From Bog-375 sp049698695 (GTDB taxonomy: Bacteria; Acidobacteriota; Terriglobia; Bryobacterales; Bryobacteraceae): 64,000 bases of DNA. The notes under the pieces are model-generated. The model was not told the origin of the DNA. It was given only the letters and a program-made list of their open reading frames with translations, and made no database searches. The stretch is taken from positions 7,295 through 71,294 of the forward strand of contig JBAVYH010000181.1 in NCBI GenBank assembly GCA_049698695.1, read 5' to 3'. Shown in pieces: positions 25,556 to 33,812 of this stretch. How positions within the stretch are numbered: position 1 is the stretch's first letter; each line of letters opens with the position of its first letter. The position numbers and the translations under genes were made by a program.

Positions 25556-27546
25556 GTTTTCAGCCCTTGCGGCCGATCCAGCGGCTGTCCCTTCGCAATA
25601 AACTCAGGGCGATCATCCTGCTAACCGTGGTGGCGGTGCTGTTGCCGGCATGCGTGCTGCTGGGGTTTGCCGACATCGCCACTACTTGCGACGCGATGAG
25701 AAACCAGCTCGCCATCCTGGCCGGCCTGATCGGTCAGAACAGCACCGCCGCGCTCAGCTTCGGCGATATGGCGTCGGCCAGCGAAACCTTGCGGTCCCTT
25801 CGCTCCTACCCTTCCGTGCGGGCGGCCTGCATCTACTCGGCCGACGGCAAGCTATTCGCCAGCTACCGGGCTGCCGGCACATCTAGCGCACCGGTTCCAG
25901 CCGAACCAGGCGCAGAGAGAACGTCTTTTGAAAAGGGCGGTTTGATTGCCGTGCGTAGCGCCGAGTTGGCGGGCCAGACCATCGGAACCGTCTATCTGGA
26001 CTCGGACCTGCAACCGCTCTGGCATCGGCTGGCGCGCACCGGCCCGACCGTAGCGGTGGTAGTGCTGATCTCGATCTTCATCGCCTATTTGCTGGCCTCC
26101 CGTTTGGAGCGGCTCATTTCGGAACCGGTCATTCATCTGGTGCAGACAGCCAAGGCCGTGACGGTGCTTCGCAACTACGGCATCCGGGCCAACCACTTCT
26201 CGAATGATGAATTGGGCGCGCTGATCGACGGCTTCAATGAGATGCTCGGCGAGATTCAGCGGCGTGATCGCGATCTGGAACTCCACCGCGCCAGCCTGGA
26301 AGAGGAGGTTCTGAGCCGCACCGCGGAATTGCGCCGGGTGAATGCGGAATTGGTCGAGGCGAGGGACCGGGCCGAGGAAGCCAGCCGCGCCAAGAGCGAG
26401 TTTCTCGCCAACATGAGCCACGAAATCCGGACCCCCATGAACGGCGTCCTGGGAATGACGGAATTGGCGCTCGATACCACCTTGACCGCGGATCAGCGCG
26501 AATACCTGCTTACGGTGCAGAGCTCCGCCGATGCGCTGCTTACGGTGATCAACGACATTCTGGACTTTTCCAAAATCGAGGCAGGAAAGATGGAGTTGGA
26601 CCCCATCGCGTTCGATCTGCGGGGCTGCGTCACGGAGGTAACGAAGGTGCTGGTGTGGCAGATCCGGGTCAAGCCAGTGAAGCTGCAGTCCGAAATTCAT
26701 CCGAACGTTCCGGAGCGCGTGATCGGGGATCCCATGCGGTTGCGCCAAGTCCTGCTGAACCTCCTCGGAAACGCCGTCAAGTTCACCGAACGGGGCCAGA
26801 TCACCCTTACCGTGGAGTCCGGAGGCAGCGAAGCCGATATGCTGGAGTTCTCTGTGCGCGACACGGGCATAGGCATCGCACCGGAGAAGCAGCGCGCCAT
26901 CTTCCAGGCCTTTTCCCAGGCCGACGGATCGATGAGCCGCCGCTACGGCGGCACCGGCCTTGGCCTGACGATCTCGGCGCGCCTGGTCGAGATGATGGGC
27001 GGCTCCATCTCGGTCGAAAGCCAGCCGGGCCAAGGCAGTTGTTTTCGCTTCACGATTCACGCCGAGGCAGCCGGGCAGCCGCGGAACAGCGAGCCCGCCG
27101 CGAACCCTGCCCTGCCGGCGCGGGCCGAACCGGCGCGCCGGTTGCGCGTACTGCTCGCCGAAGATCATCCCGTGAACCGTCAGTTAGCGGTCAAACTGCT
27201 CGAGCGGGAAGGGCACAACGTGGTTGTCGCCGCCAATGGGCGGGAGGCTTTGCTGGCGCTTGCCGCCGGAAGCTTCGACATTGTGCTGATGGACGTGCAA
27301 ATGCCGGTGATGGACGGCATCGAAGCTACCCAGGCGCTGCGCCGCTCCGAGCGGGGCAGCGGCCGGCACATTCCCATCGTCGCCCTCACCGCGAATGCCA
27401 TGAAGGGCGACAAGGAGCGCTACCTGAGCTGCGGCATGGATGGCTACCTGGCGAAGCCCATCCGGCGCAAAGAACTGGCCGAAACGCTGCAACGGTTCGC
27501 CGGTGACGGCCGCACGTTCGATGGTCCCGTGAGCATGGCGGGTTAA
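25552..27546 (+). CDS. Hybrid histidine kinase with CHASE8-like sensor, HAMP and receiver
   Basis: This is a 664-residue inner-membrane kinase. The order is TM1 (about 18-38); a periplasmic CHASE8-like sensor (about 40-155, with NQLAILAGLIGQNSTAALSF and ASETLRSLRSYPSVRAACIY); TM2 (about 163-183); HAMP; a coiled coil; HisKA with the phospho-His at about 290 in MSHEIRTPMNG; HATPase_c with N-box NLLGNAVKFTE, DTGIGI and GGTGLGLTI; and a receiver (about 530-650) with phospho-Asp about 580 in LMDVQMPVMDG and conserved Lys in YLAKPI. No output domain follows, so phosphate must pass to an Hpt protein or back. ATG 25552 overlaps the yfiR-like stop (ATGA). CHASE8 is the sensor fold of YfiN, so a YfiR-kinase pairing is likely. 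Confidence 0.94.
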   Translation: MSFQPLRPIQRLSLRNKLRAIILLTVVAVLLPACVLLGFADIATTCDAMRNQLAILAGLIGQNSTAALSFGDMASASETLRSLRSYPSVRAACIYSADGKLFASYRAAGTSSAPVPAEPGAERTSFEKGGLIAVRSAELAGQTIGTVYLDSDLQPLWHRLARTGPTVAVVVLISIFIAYLLASRLERLISEPVIHLVQTAKAVTVLRNYGIRANHFSNDELGALIDGFNEMLGEIQRRDRDLELHRASLEEEVLSRTAELRRVNAELVEARDRAEEASRAKSEFLANMSHEIRTPMNGVLGMTELALDTTLTADQREYLLTVQSSADALLTVINDILDFSKIEAGKMELDPIAFDLRGCVTEVTKVLVWQIRVKPVKLQSEIHPNVPERVIGDPMRLRQVLLNLLGNAVKFTERGQITLTVESGGSEADMLEFSVRDTGIGIAPEKQRAIFQAFSQADGSMSRRYGGTGLGLTISARLVEMMGGSISVESQPGQGSCFRFTIHAEAAGQPRNSEPAANPALPARAEPARRLRVLLAEDHPVNRQLAVKLLEREGHNVVVAANGREALLALAAGSFDIVLMDVQMPVMDGIEATQALRRSERGSGRHIPIVALTANAMKGDKERYLSCGMDGYLAKPIRRKELAETLQRFAGDGRTFDGPVSMAG

Positions 27547-27556
27547 CCTCCTCGTG

Positions 27557-27588
27557 GGGCACGCTTTAGCCAGGCTGAAACCGTGCCC
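27557..27588. terminator. Strong hairpin between convergent kinase and permease genes
   Basis: The segment opens GGGCACG, closes CGTGCCC, and has an inner TTTAGCC/GGCTGAAA pairing, giving a long stem just after the kinase stop. It lacks a clear U-run, and its wording is related to the family-2 repeat at 35592-35632, so it may be a repeat acting as a terminator. Confidence 0.5.
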
Positions 27589-27702
27589 TGATACAAGACT
27601 CCGGAGTCGTGTTACGAACTTTTGGGGCATGACAGTAGCCGGGGGGCGGACACCCTGTTCATGGCTCGCAACGATAGCGCATTGGGGCGGGGAAGTCTGT
27701 CC

Positions 27703-29958
27703 TTACTCCCGCCCTCCGCCATTTCCGCCAGGCTCGTCGGAGTGGCCGTTGCCCAGTTCGCGCAGCACGTCGCCGATTACCTCTCCCTTGCGGTCGGAAT
27801 GAAACTCGTCGTTCATCCGGCGCAGGGCGACGCCGATGACGTCGCGGTGGTGCAGTCGCGATCCGGGGCCCATGCCGCTCAGCTCCAGCCACAGCTTGTG
27901 CGCCAGCGCGACGTCCTCCGGCCACAGGCGCGGCGGGTGTGGGCCGAGGTTGAAGAACACTACGTCCTTCTGATTTTCGAGCACGAGCTCGAGCGAAAGG
28001 GACGGCCGCGGTTCCGGCAACTGTTCCCAATAGTTGCCCACCAGCGCGCCTTGCTCGGAGGGTGTCAGCTTGGGCGACAGCCCCATCACGATGCGCGAGC
28101 TTCGCAGCCGCGCCGCCGTTTGCACCACCGCCTCGTAAGGGTCCGTGCCCGGCACCACCATGAGTTCCACGTGCTTGCCGGCCTTCTCCGCCAGCGTCAC
28201 CACCTTGCTGAAGACTTCGGTCTCGGCACCCGCGAAGATCTGGTCGGTATCGAGCGCGTGCTCGCCTGACGCCGCCTGCGTCACCGGGCGCACCGAAAGC
28301 ACCACGATGTCTATCTTGCGTGTGTCGGTTTTGTGCAGAATGCGCGCGAGGTGTTGCAGGCGATTGGGGTTGCGGACGGCCACCAGCACATTGCCCGGCC
28401 GCGCGCTCACCGACGCGGCCGAAACCTCCTCCGGCGTGTCCAGCCGGAATTTTTCCATCTCCGCCCCATGCGCCGCCCTGCGTTTGCGGTTGTAGATATC
28501 GGAAAGCTCGAAGATGATGAAAAACACGATGGTGAAGCTTATCCCCGATATGGTCGCCACCTTCTTGGTCAGCACGTTGATGATGGCCAGGGCGAAGAGC
28601 GCCACCGTGATCGCCGTCAGGCCAAGCGGAATTTCCGTCTTTCCGATGCGGAAATTCAGCGGCACTTTCCAATCGCGATTTTCCGGCTGCTTGTAGCGGA
28701 GCACCAGCACCGAAAGCGCTTTCATCGCGAAGCTCCACACTACCCCGAACGCATAAGCTTCGCCCAGCAGATAGACGTTGCCCCGGCTGATCACGATGGT
28801 GATGATCTGCAGCGCGACAATCAGGTTGATCAGCCGCGACGTCGTGCCGAATTTCTTGTGTGGATGCCGGAACCAGTCGGGCAGCACGCCGTCTTCCGCC
28901 ACGCGATTGAGCACGCCGTTTGAGCCGATGATAGCCGTGTTCACCGCGCCCGACAGAATCAGCGTTCCCACCAGCACTACAAAGCCGTGAAACAGCATGC
29001 GCAACGGTACGGGCCCGATCAGGTACATCGATAGGCCGCCAATCAGATTGTCCAGAAACTGCGGCCGCGCATTGTCCGGAATGATCATCACCGCGAAGAA
29101 CGAAACCAGAGAGGTGAAACCCATGCTGTAAAGGAAAATCACCGTGCCGGCGCGCTCCAGATTCTTCAGCTTGGGGTGCGCGATTTCGCGGTAGACCTGC
29201 GCCAGCGTTTCGAATCCGCTCATCGCCAGCAGCGAGTGGCCCAGGCCGATCATGATCGCGATCGCTGTAATCGAGGGTGCCAGCGTGCCGCGCAGCCACC
29301 CCAGCGCATCCGGGCTGAAGTGCAGGTTGGCCCGCGTCGGCAAGGGCACCGGGTTGTAACCGTTCTTCAGAACCGTGGCCAGGCACCAGAGAATCAGAAT
29401 CACCACCATCACCGTGGTGACCTGCATGATGCGCAGCGCCTTCTCGCTCGATTCATGAATGCCGATGATGTTCTTGCGCCAGAAATAGAGCGTCACCACC
29501 ACCGCAAAAGCCGCCGCGAAGTATTGCGTGTTGACGTGCAGGCCGGTCATCACCAGTCGAGGGCCGACTTCATTGATCAGGCCGCCAAGATACAGGCCCG
29601 CGCTCACCGCGCTGATGGGGCCGGTAAGCACATAATCGAACATCAGCGCCGACACCGAAAACTTGGCCAGCGTGCCGCCCATCGCCTCGTGCACCACTTT
29701 GTACACGCCGCCGCGCACGAACATCGAGCAGCTTTCGATGTAGATGGCGCGGACCGCGTAGGAAAACAGCATGATCGACAGGATGAACCACGGCGCTGCT
29801 TTGCCGACGGCCTGCTCGGCGATGCCGCCCGCGTAATAGGCGGAACTCGCCAGGTCGCTCAGGACGATTGCCGCCGCCTTCCAGAACGAAATAAAGGACA
29901 GCATCACGGTGGTGGCGACCACGACTTTCACCGCCGCCGGACGTTGCTGGTTGGTCAC
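27703..29958 (-). CDS. APC-family amino-acid permease with cytosolic Usp-like C-terminal region
   Basis: This is a 751-residue protein. The first 490 residues are an APC-superfamily transporter of about twelve TM helices, with TM1 region KVVVATTVMLSFISFWKAAA and the family marks GGVYKVVHEAMGG, GFETLAQVYREIAHP and GSNGVLNRVAEDGVLPDWF. The remaining 250 residues are soluble: GNVLVAVRNPNRLQHLARIL and VELMVVPGTDPYEAVVQTAARLRSSRIVMG read like universal-stress-protein folds that could bind nucleotide and gate the transporter. GTG 29958 is chosen for the GGGAGA site upstream; GTG 29991 is in frame. Amino acids or polyamines are likely substrates. It is convergent with the kinase gene. Confidence 0.88.
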   Translation of the reverse strand: MTNQQRPAAVKVVVATTVMLSFISFWKAAAIVLSDLASSAYYAGGIAEQAVGKAAPWFILSIMLFSYAVRAIYIESCSMFVRGGVYKVVHEAMGGTLAKFSVSALMFDYVLTGPISAVSAGLYLGGLINEVGPRLVMTGLHVNTQYFAAAFAVVVTLYFWRKNIIGIHESSEKALRIMQVTTVMVVILILWCLATVLKNGYNPVPLPTRANLHFSPDALGWLRGTLAPSITAIAIMIGLGHSLLAMSGFETLAQVYREIAHPKLKNLERAGTVIFLYSMGFTSLVSFFAVMIIPDNARPQFLDNLIGGLSMYLIGPVPLRMLFHGFVVLVGTLILSGAVNTAIIGSNGVLNRVAEDGVLPDWFRHPHKKFGTTSRLINLIVALQIITIVISRGNVYLLGEAYAFGVVWSFAMKALSVLVLRYKQPENRDWKVPLNFRIGKTEIPLGLTAITVALFALAIINVLTKKVATISGISFTIVFFIIFELSDIYNRKRRAAHGAEMEKFRLDTPEEVSAASVSARPGNVLVAVRNPNRLQHLARILHKTDTRKIDIVVLSVRPVTQAASGEHALDTDQIFAGAETEVFSKVVTLAEKAGKHVELMVVPGTDPYEAVVQTAARLRSSRIVMGLSPKLTPSEQGALVGNYWEQLPEPRPSLSLELVLENQKDVVFFNLGPHPPRLWPEDVALAHKLWLELSGMGPGSRLHHRDVIGVALRRMNDEFHSDRKGEVIGDVLRELGNGHSDEPGGNGGGRE

Positions 29959-30108
29959 TGAGTGGTTTCTCCCGCTCGGCCGTTGGGGCACTCTGGCGAA
30001 TTGTGAACGCGCCTGCGAGGTGCTGACGGGTTGGAACTGGAAAGCGATCTGTCCTTACGTGGGACTGCGCCCCAAACTGATATCCCCGCCTCCGGGTGGA
30101 GTTGGCCT

Positions 30109-30241
30109 CCACATATTAGCATATGGTGCGGGGTTCGAAATTCTCCAAAGCCGGCCGGCGAAGCGCGGAAGGTTCGCCGGTCGCGCCGGGCGAATCGCAC
30201 GGCTGCGCTCCGCCGCGTGCCAGGCTCAGCCTGCCGGCGGT
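30109..30241 (+). pseudogene. Degenerate copy of the 5' end of the cca gene
   Basis: Within this segment ACATATTAG (30111-30119) is followed by ATxTGGTGxGGGG and then, 75 bases on, by 22 bases (30194-30215, ATCGCACGG...TCCGCCG) identical to cca positions 32284-32305. A partial match continues to GGCGGT. The cca gene has ACATATTAG at 32216-32224 in the same order and strand. The middle aligns poorly, with indels. The open frame is broken, so it is a remnant. The stop of the membrane-protein gene at 30226 lies within it. Confidence 0.6.
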
Positions 30242-31638
30242 CTAGGGCTTCGGAGCGGGCCGGGTTCACTCGAGGAAGGCGCCCCGTTCTCCGGCGTCGT
30301 CACCTCCGAGAAGACGATTCCGACCAGCAGCGCGGCAGCCGGTGCGATGTGAACGAACAGCCGCGGCAGCGAGATTTTCACTTGCGGCTCCACCGGGTTC
30401 CACGCGCTGAAGAAATAAACGCACGGGTACAGCAACAGCGGCATACATACCATTGCGGCCCAGGGGTACCAGCGCGATTTTCCTTTGCGCAGGGCGAGAT
30501 AAGACAAAGCGCCTGCGGTGAGGAACCACAGCAAGCTCCAACGTCTTAACGCAATCAATTCCTCCAGCGTCCAGCGGACGAGCGGCCAGGCCCGGTTCAC
30601 ATGCGATACGAAGACGGCGGGCGTGAAACCCGCGAAATCCGGGTAACGCGGCACGCCCACGCTGCCCATAAATGCGTACCAACCGAGCCATAGCGCAAAC
30701 CCGGGAAGGACCGCCCAAGCTCCCAGTTTCCAGTTCCGCTCCGTCGCAACCAGGGGGGCAATGGCGGCCGCGAGGCACAATAACGGGACGATGCCCCCGA
30801 CCTTGGTAAAAGGGAGCAGCGCCGCGCTCAAACCCAACAGCCGCGTCGATATCACGGATCGGGTTCGCCAGTATTCGACGCACTGCACCACCGCACACAG
30901 GTACACCGCCGAGAGCGGAAAGTCGGCGTAGCCGGAAGAGGCGCTGCCCTGGCCTATCGCCAACGCCGGCACGAACAGGAAGGGGAGGAGCACAAAGATC
31001 CCGGACCAGCGCCACTGGTTCGTTCGGTTTGCCGCGGAGAGCAGAAGCAGCTCGGCGGCCAGATAGAAATATGGGCCGATCAGCTTGATCATGCTTTGAT
31101 CCATACGGCCCAGAAAGCCATAGATCCACGCTTCGAGGAGAGGCACCAGCGGCGGATAGCTGCGGTGGAAGAACTCATAGTTGCTGGTGTAGTACTGGAG
31201 CGGGATGGCACCGCCGTTCAAAAATGCGACCTTGGCCTTCGATTCCCAGTTGAACAATCCGTCCCACCCCAGGCTTTGGCGATACAACGAAAGCCAGGTG
31301 ACGAAACCCAGTTGAATGGTCACCAGCGCAAGCGCGATTGCCTGCGGGGCGCGGAACGGAAGTCTCGGCATAGCTGGCAACGCCCAGTTGCGCCGCTTCC
31401 ACGCGTAGCCTGTGGCGCCCAGGCAAACCGCGGTCACCGCGCAACGGAGCGGCACGCCCTGAATCAGGAACCCAAGGCAGAAAGAGGATAGGGAGACCAG
31501 GCCCGCGCCGAAGATGAGCGCGGTGCCGCAGACACCGCATATGTCGGGGCTGGCAGGGTGGCGGCGCAGCAGCAAGACCATCCCGAGGCCTCCCGCAAAG
31601 GCAATCGAAAGGGCGACTATCGACAGCAAGATTCCCAT
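30226..31638 (-). CDS. Polytopic membrane protein, GT-C glycosyltransferase-like
   Basis: This is a 470-residue membrane protein with about twelve hydrophobic helices. The first periplasmic loop after TM4-5 reads WDGLFNWESKAKVAFLNGG, then YYTSNYEFFHRSYPPLVPLLEAWIYG. Its acidic residue and 'hxsYPPLxPLxxA' pattern resemble lipid-linked-sugar GT-C enzymes. No assigned family is certain. The start ATG 31638 overlaps the upstream gene by 22 bp. The last dozen residues (Pro-rich, ending PRPPAG) are encoded by the cca-like remnant, so the original C-terminus may have been replaced. A role in exporting or attaching sugars is inferred only from topology. Confidence 0.75.
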   Translation of the reverse strand: MGILLSIVALSIAFAGGLGMVLLLRRHPASPDICGVCGTALIFGAGLVSLSSFCLGFLIQGVPLRCAVTAVCLGATGYAWKRRNWALPAMPRLPFRAPQAIALALVTIQLGFVTWLSLYRQSLGWDGLFNWESKAKVAFLNGGAIPLQYYTSNYEFFHRSYPPLVPLLEAWIYGFLGRMDQSMIKLIGPYFYLAAELLLLSAANRTNQWRWSGIFVLLPFLFVPALAIGQGSASSGYADFPLSAVYLCAVVQCVEYWRTRSVISTRLLGLSAALLPFTKVGGIVPLLCLAAAIAPLVATERNWKLGAWAVLPGFALWLGWYAFMGSVGVPRYPDFAGFTPAVFVSHVNRAWPLVRWTLEELIALRRWSLLWFLTAGALSYLALRKGKSRWYPWAAMVCMPLLLYPCVYFFSAWNPVEPQVKISLPRLFVHIAPAAALLVGIVFSEVTTPENGAPSSSEPGPLRSPRPPAG

Positions 31639-32144
31639 GAGGCCGCGCCGTTATTAGGTGCCATATAGAGTTTGGACGTCACCTGCGTTCCGCCAACCGC
31701 CCAGCGCCCGGGACCGGTATCGAAAAAGATCAACCCGGCAATCTCGGCGGACCGCGGGGCCTTTTCCATGGTGAACGCGCGGCTTTCACCTGCTTCGCCG
31801 CAGAAGATTGCCGCGACCGGCCGCGGGTAGGCAAGATACGCGATAGTGAAGTACACCCGCAACGTGGAAGACTCACGGGCCGGTCCGACGAACAAGAGAC
31901 GCTGATGCGGGCCGTATCTTCGCAAGCCGTCTTTGACGAGCAAGCCGGGCTGAGGCGCATCCAGAACCTGGAGAAAAGAATCGGTTGTTTCGTTGGGTTC
32001 CAGTTGCTCGAAGGAGCTCTCCCGCACAATGACCCTGACCATCACTGTGAGCGTTACAGCGGCATACAGCGCGAAGGCGCAGATCGCGAATGCTCTGATC
32101 GAGGCCTTCGGCTCTCTCCGCGGTGCACCTCTCTGTTCCTGCAT
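31617..32144 (-). CDS. Single-pass membrane protein of unknown function, partner of the GT-C-like gene
   Basis: This is a 175-residue protein with a basic N-terminus, one TM helix (AFAICAFALYAAVTLTVMVRV, in part, about residues 18-38) and a periplasmic beta-rich domain (LLVKDGLRRYGPHQRLLFVG, TLRVYFTIAYLAYPRPVAAI, GLIFFDTGPGRW). ATG 32144 is chosen; a longer frame reaches 32285 but would overlap the cca gene and reads as unlikely sequence. It overlaps the GT-C-like gene by 22 bp, so the two are co-translated and may form a complex. No family is recognised. Confidence 0.7.
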   Translation of the reverse strand: MQEQRGAPRREPKASIRAFAICAFALYAAVTLTVMVRVIVRESSFEQLEPNETTDSFLQVLDAPQPGLLVKDGLRRYGPHQRLLFVGPARESSTLRVYFTIAYLAYPRPVAAIFCGEAGESRAFTMEKAPRSAEIAGLIFFDTGPGRWAVGGTQVTSKLYMAPNNGAASWESCCR

Positions 32145-32244
32145 GCAGCCGTAGCGTACCACAGGCAGGTCGCATTTCCGCGCGATCAGGCGGCGCTCGC
32201 GTAGAGTTCGGCTCGACATATTAGTATGTGGTGAGGGGGTTGAA

Positions 32245-33573
32245 ATGCCGCAATCGCAGGCGGAATCGCTGGCGCGCCGCGTCATCGCACGGCTGCGCTC
32301 CGCCGGGCACCAGGCCTATCTGGTCGGCGGTTGCGTGCGCGATTTGCTGCGCGGGACGCGCCCCAAAGATTTCGACATCTCCACCGACGCGCGGCCGGAC
32401 CGCATCATGGACCTGTTCCCGCAATCCGGCCTGGTGGGCGCGCACTTCGGCGTGGTTCTGGTGCGCGACGCCTTTGCGCAGGTGGAAGTGGCCACCTTTC
32501 GCAGCGACCACGAATATGAGGACGGCCGCCGGCCCGTCGCCGTGCACTTTGAAGCCGACCCGAAGGCCGACGTACTGCGCCGCGACTTCACCATCAATGG
32601 CCTCATGATGGATCCGGAGACCGGGCAAGTGCTGGATTATGTTGAAGGCCGCGCCGACCTCGACGGCCGGCTGGTGCGGGCCATCGGCGATCCCGACGCA
32701 CGCTTCCGCGAGGACCATCTCCGCCTGTTGCGCGCCGTGCGATTCGCCGCCCGGCTCGGATTCTCGATTGAACCGGCTACCTTTGAGGCCATGCGCCGCC
32801 ATGCCGCCCTGGTTGCGCGGGTGTCGGCCGAGCGCGTGCGCGACGAGTTGGTCCGCATCCTCACCGAAGGCGGCGCCGCCTACGGCCTGGACTTGCTGGA
32901 CGCAAGCGGTCTGCTGGCCGTGCTGCTGCCCGAAGTGGCCGCCATGCACGGCGTCGCGCAGCCGCCCGAATATCACCCCGAAGGCGACGTCTGGACGCAC
33001 ACCCGCCTGCTGCTTGAAAAACTCGGCTGTGCCACGCCGACGCTGGCCCTGGGCGCGCTGCTGCACGACGTGGGAAAGCCGCCCGTCTTCCGCGTGGCGG
33101 ACCGTATCCGCTTTGACGGGCACGTCGAGAAAGGTGTCGAGATGGCCCGCGCGATTCTCAGCCGGCTGCGATTCTCGCGCGATGACATCGAGCAGGTGGA
33201 ATCGCTGGTGGCCCATCACATGCACTTTAAAGACGTGGGCCGCATGAAAGAAAGCACGCTCAAGCGCCTGATGCGCCTGCCCCGCTTCGACGAACATCTC
33301 GAACTGCACCGCCTGGACTGCCTGGCCAGCAGCGGCCACCTGGAAACCTACGACTTGGTAAAACACAAGTTTGAAGAGATGACCGCCGACGAGCTCAAGC
33401 CGCCGCCGCTGATCACCGGCGCCGATCTGATCGCCGCCGGCTACCGTCCCGGCCCGCGTTTCGGCGAGATCCTATCGGCCGTCGAAGATGCGCAGTTGGA
33501 ACACCGCCTCCGTACTCCTGCCGAGGCCCTGGATTGGGTGCTGGGGAAGTGGCCGGTGGAGGGCGGGAGTTAG
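32245..33573 (+). CDS. cca: CCA-adding tRNA nucleotidyltransferase with HD domain
   Basis: This is a 442-residue class II enzyme that builds or repairs the 3'-CCA end of tRNAs. The head domain has YLVGGCVRD (about 25-33) and the metal-binding D42-x-D44 in KDFDIST. RRDFTINGL (about 112-120) and the neck motif EDHLRLLRAVRFAARLGF follow. The C-terminal half holds an HD domain (LLHDVGKP, about 272-279, and VAHHMHFKD), which in relatives gives phosphatase/phosphodiesterase activity. ATG 32245 follows GAGGGGG. The first 20 codons are echoed in the remnant at 30.1-30.24 kb. This is a core gene next to accessory segments on both sides. Confidence 0.95.
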   Translation: MPQSQAESLARRVIARLRSAGHQAYLVGGCVRDLLRGTRPKDFDISTDARPDRIMDLFPQSGLVGAHFGVVLVRDAFAQVEVATFRSDHEYEDGRRPVAVHFEADPKADVLRRDFTINGLMMDPETGQVLDYVEGRADLDGRLVRAIGDPDARFREDHLRLLRAVRFAARLGFSIEPATFEAMRRHAALVARVSAERVRDELVRILTEGGAAYGLDLLDASGLLAVLLPEVAAMHGVAQPPEYHPEGDVWTHTRLLLEKLGCATPTLALGALLHDVGKPPVFRVADRIRFDGHVEKGVEMARAILSRLRFSRDDIEQVESLVAHHMHFKDVGRMKESTLKRLMRLPRFDEHLELHRLDCLASSGHLETYDLVKHKFEEMTADELKPPPLITGADLIAAGYRPGPRFGEILSAVEDAQLEHRLRTPAEALDWVLGKWPVEGGS

Positions 33574-33613
33574 CGACGGCTGGGCGGGTTCGGCCATGCT
33601 GAGTAAGGTGGGG

Positions 33614-33641
33614 CAGGCTTCAGCCTGTCAACGCCCGCTTG
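33614..33641 (+). repeat. Palindrome-family-2 half element
   Basis: CAGGCTTCAGCCTG followed by CAACGCCCG is the inverted counterpart of 35580-35608, with about five differences over roughly 28 bases. It lies after cca and before the FRG gene, so the FRG/one-TM gene pair sits between inverted copies. Confidence 0.75.
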
Positions 33642-33812
33642 CGGGCGCATTGTCGTCAGAACCTGGGAGTAGGTCAGTCTCCAAGATGGGCGTTTCCCTT
33701 CAAGGTGTCGGCTGCCGACTTCCGAAGTGGCGCGTAATCCGACCGCACGGCGTGATTTCGCTGGCCCGGGCGTCACTAAAACCACGGAGACTCGTTAGAC
33801 TAATATCAATCC

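Noticed and set aside
25852..27168. 438-codon minus-strand open frame across the hybrid kinase
   Set aside because: Shadow frame; the plus strand carries intact HisKA, HATPase and receiver motifs.
27695..30058. TCTGTCCTTAC on both sides of the APC permease gene as a target-site duplication
   Set aside because: An 11-base match is expected by chance at many places in 64 kb, and no transposase or terminal inverted repeats accompany it.
30128..30150. GGTTCGAAATTCTCC resembling a tRNA T-arm
   Set aside because: The preceding bases do not fold into D and anticodon arms, no CCA-proximal stem is found, and the segment belongs to the cca-like remnant.
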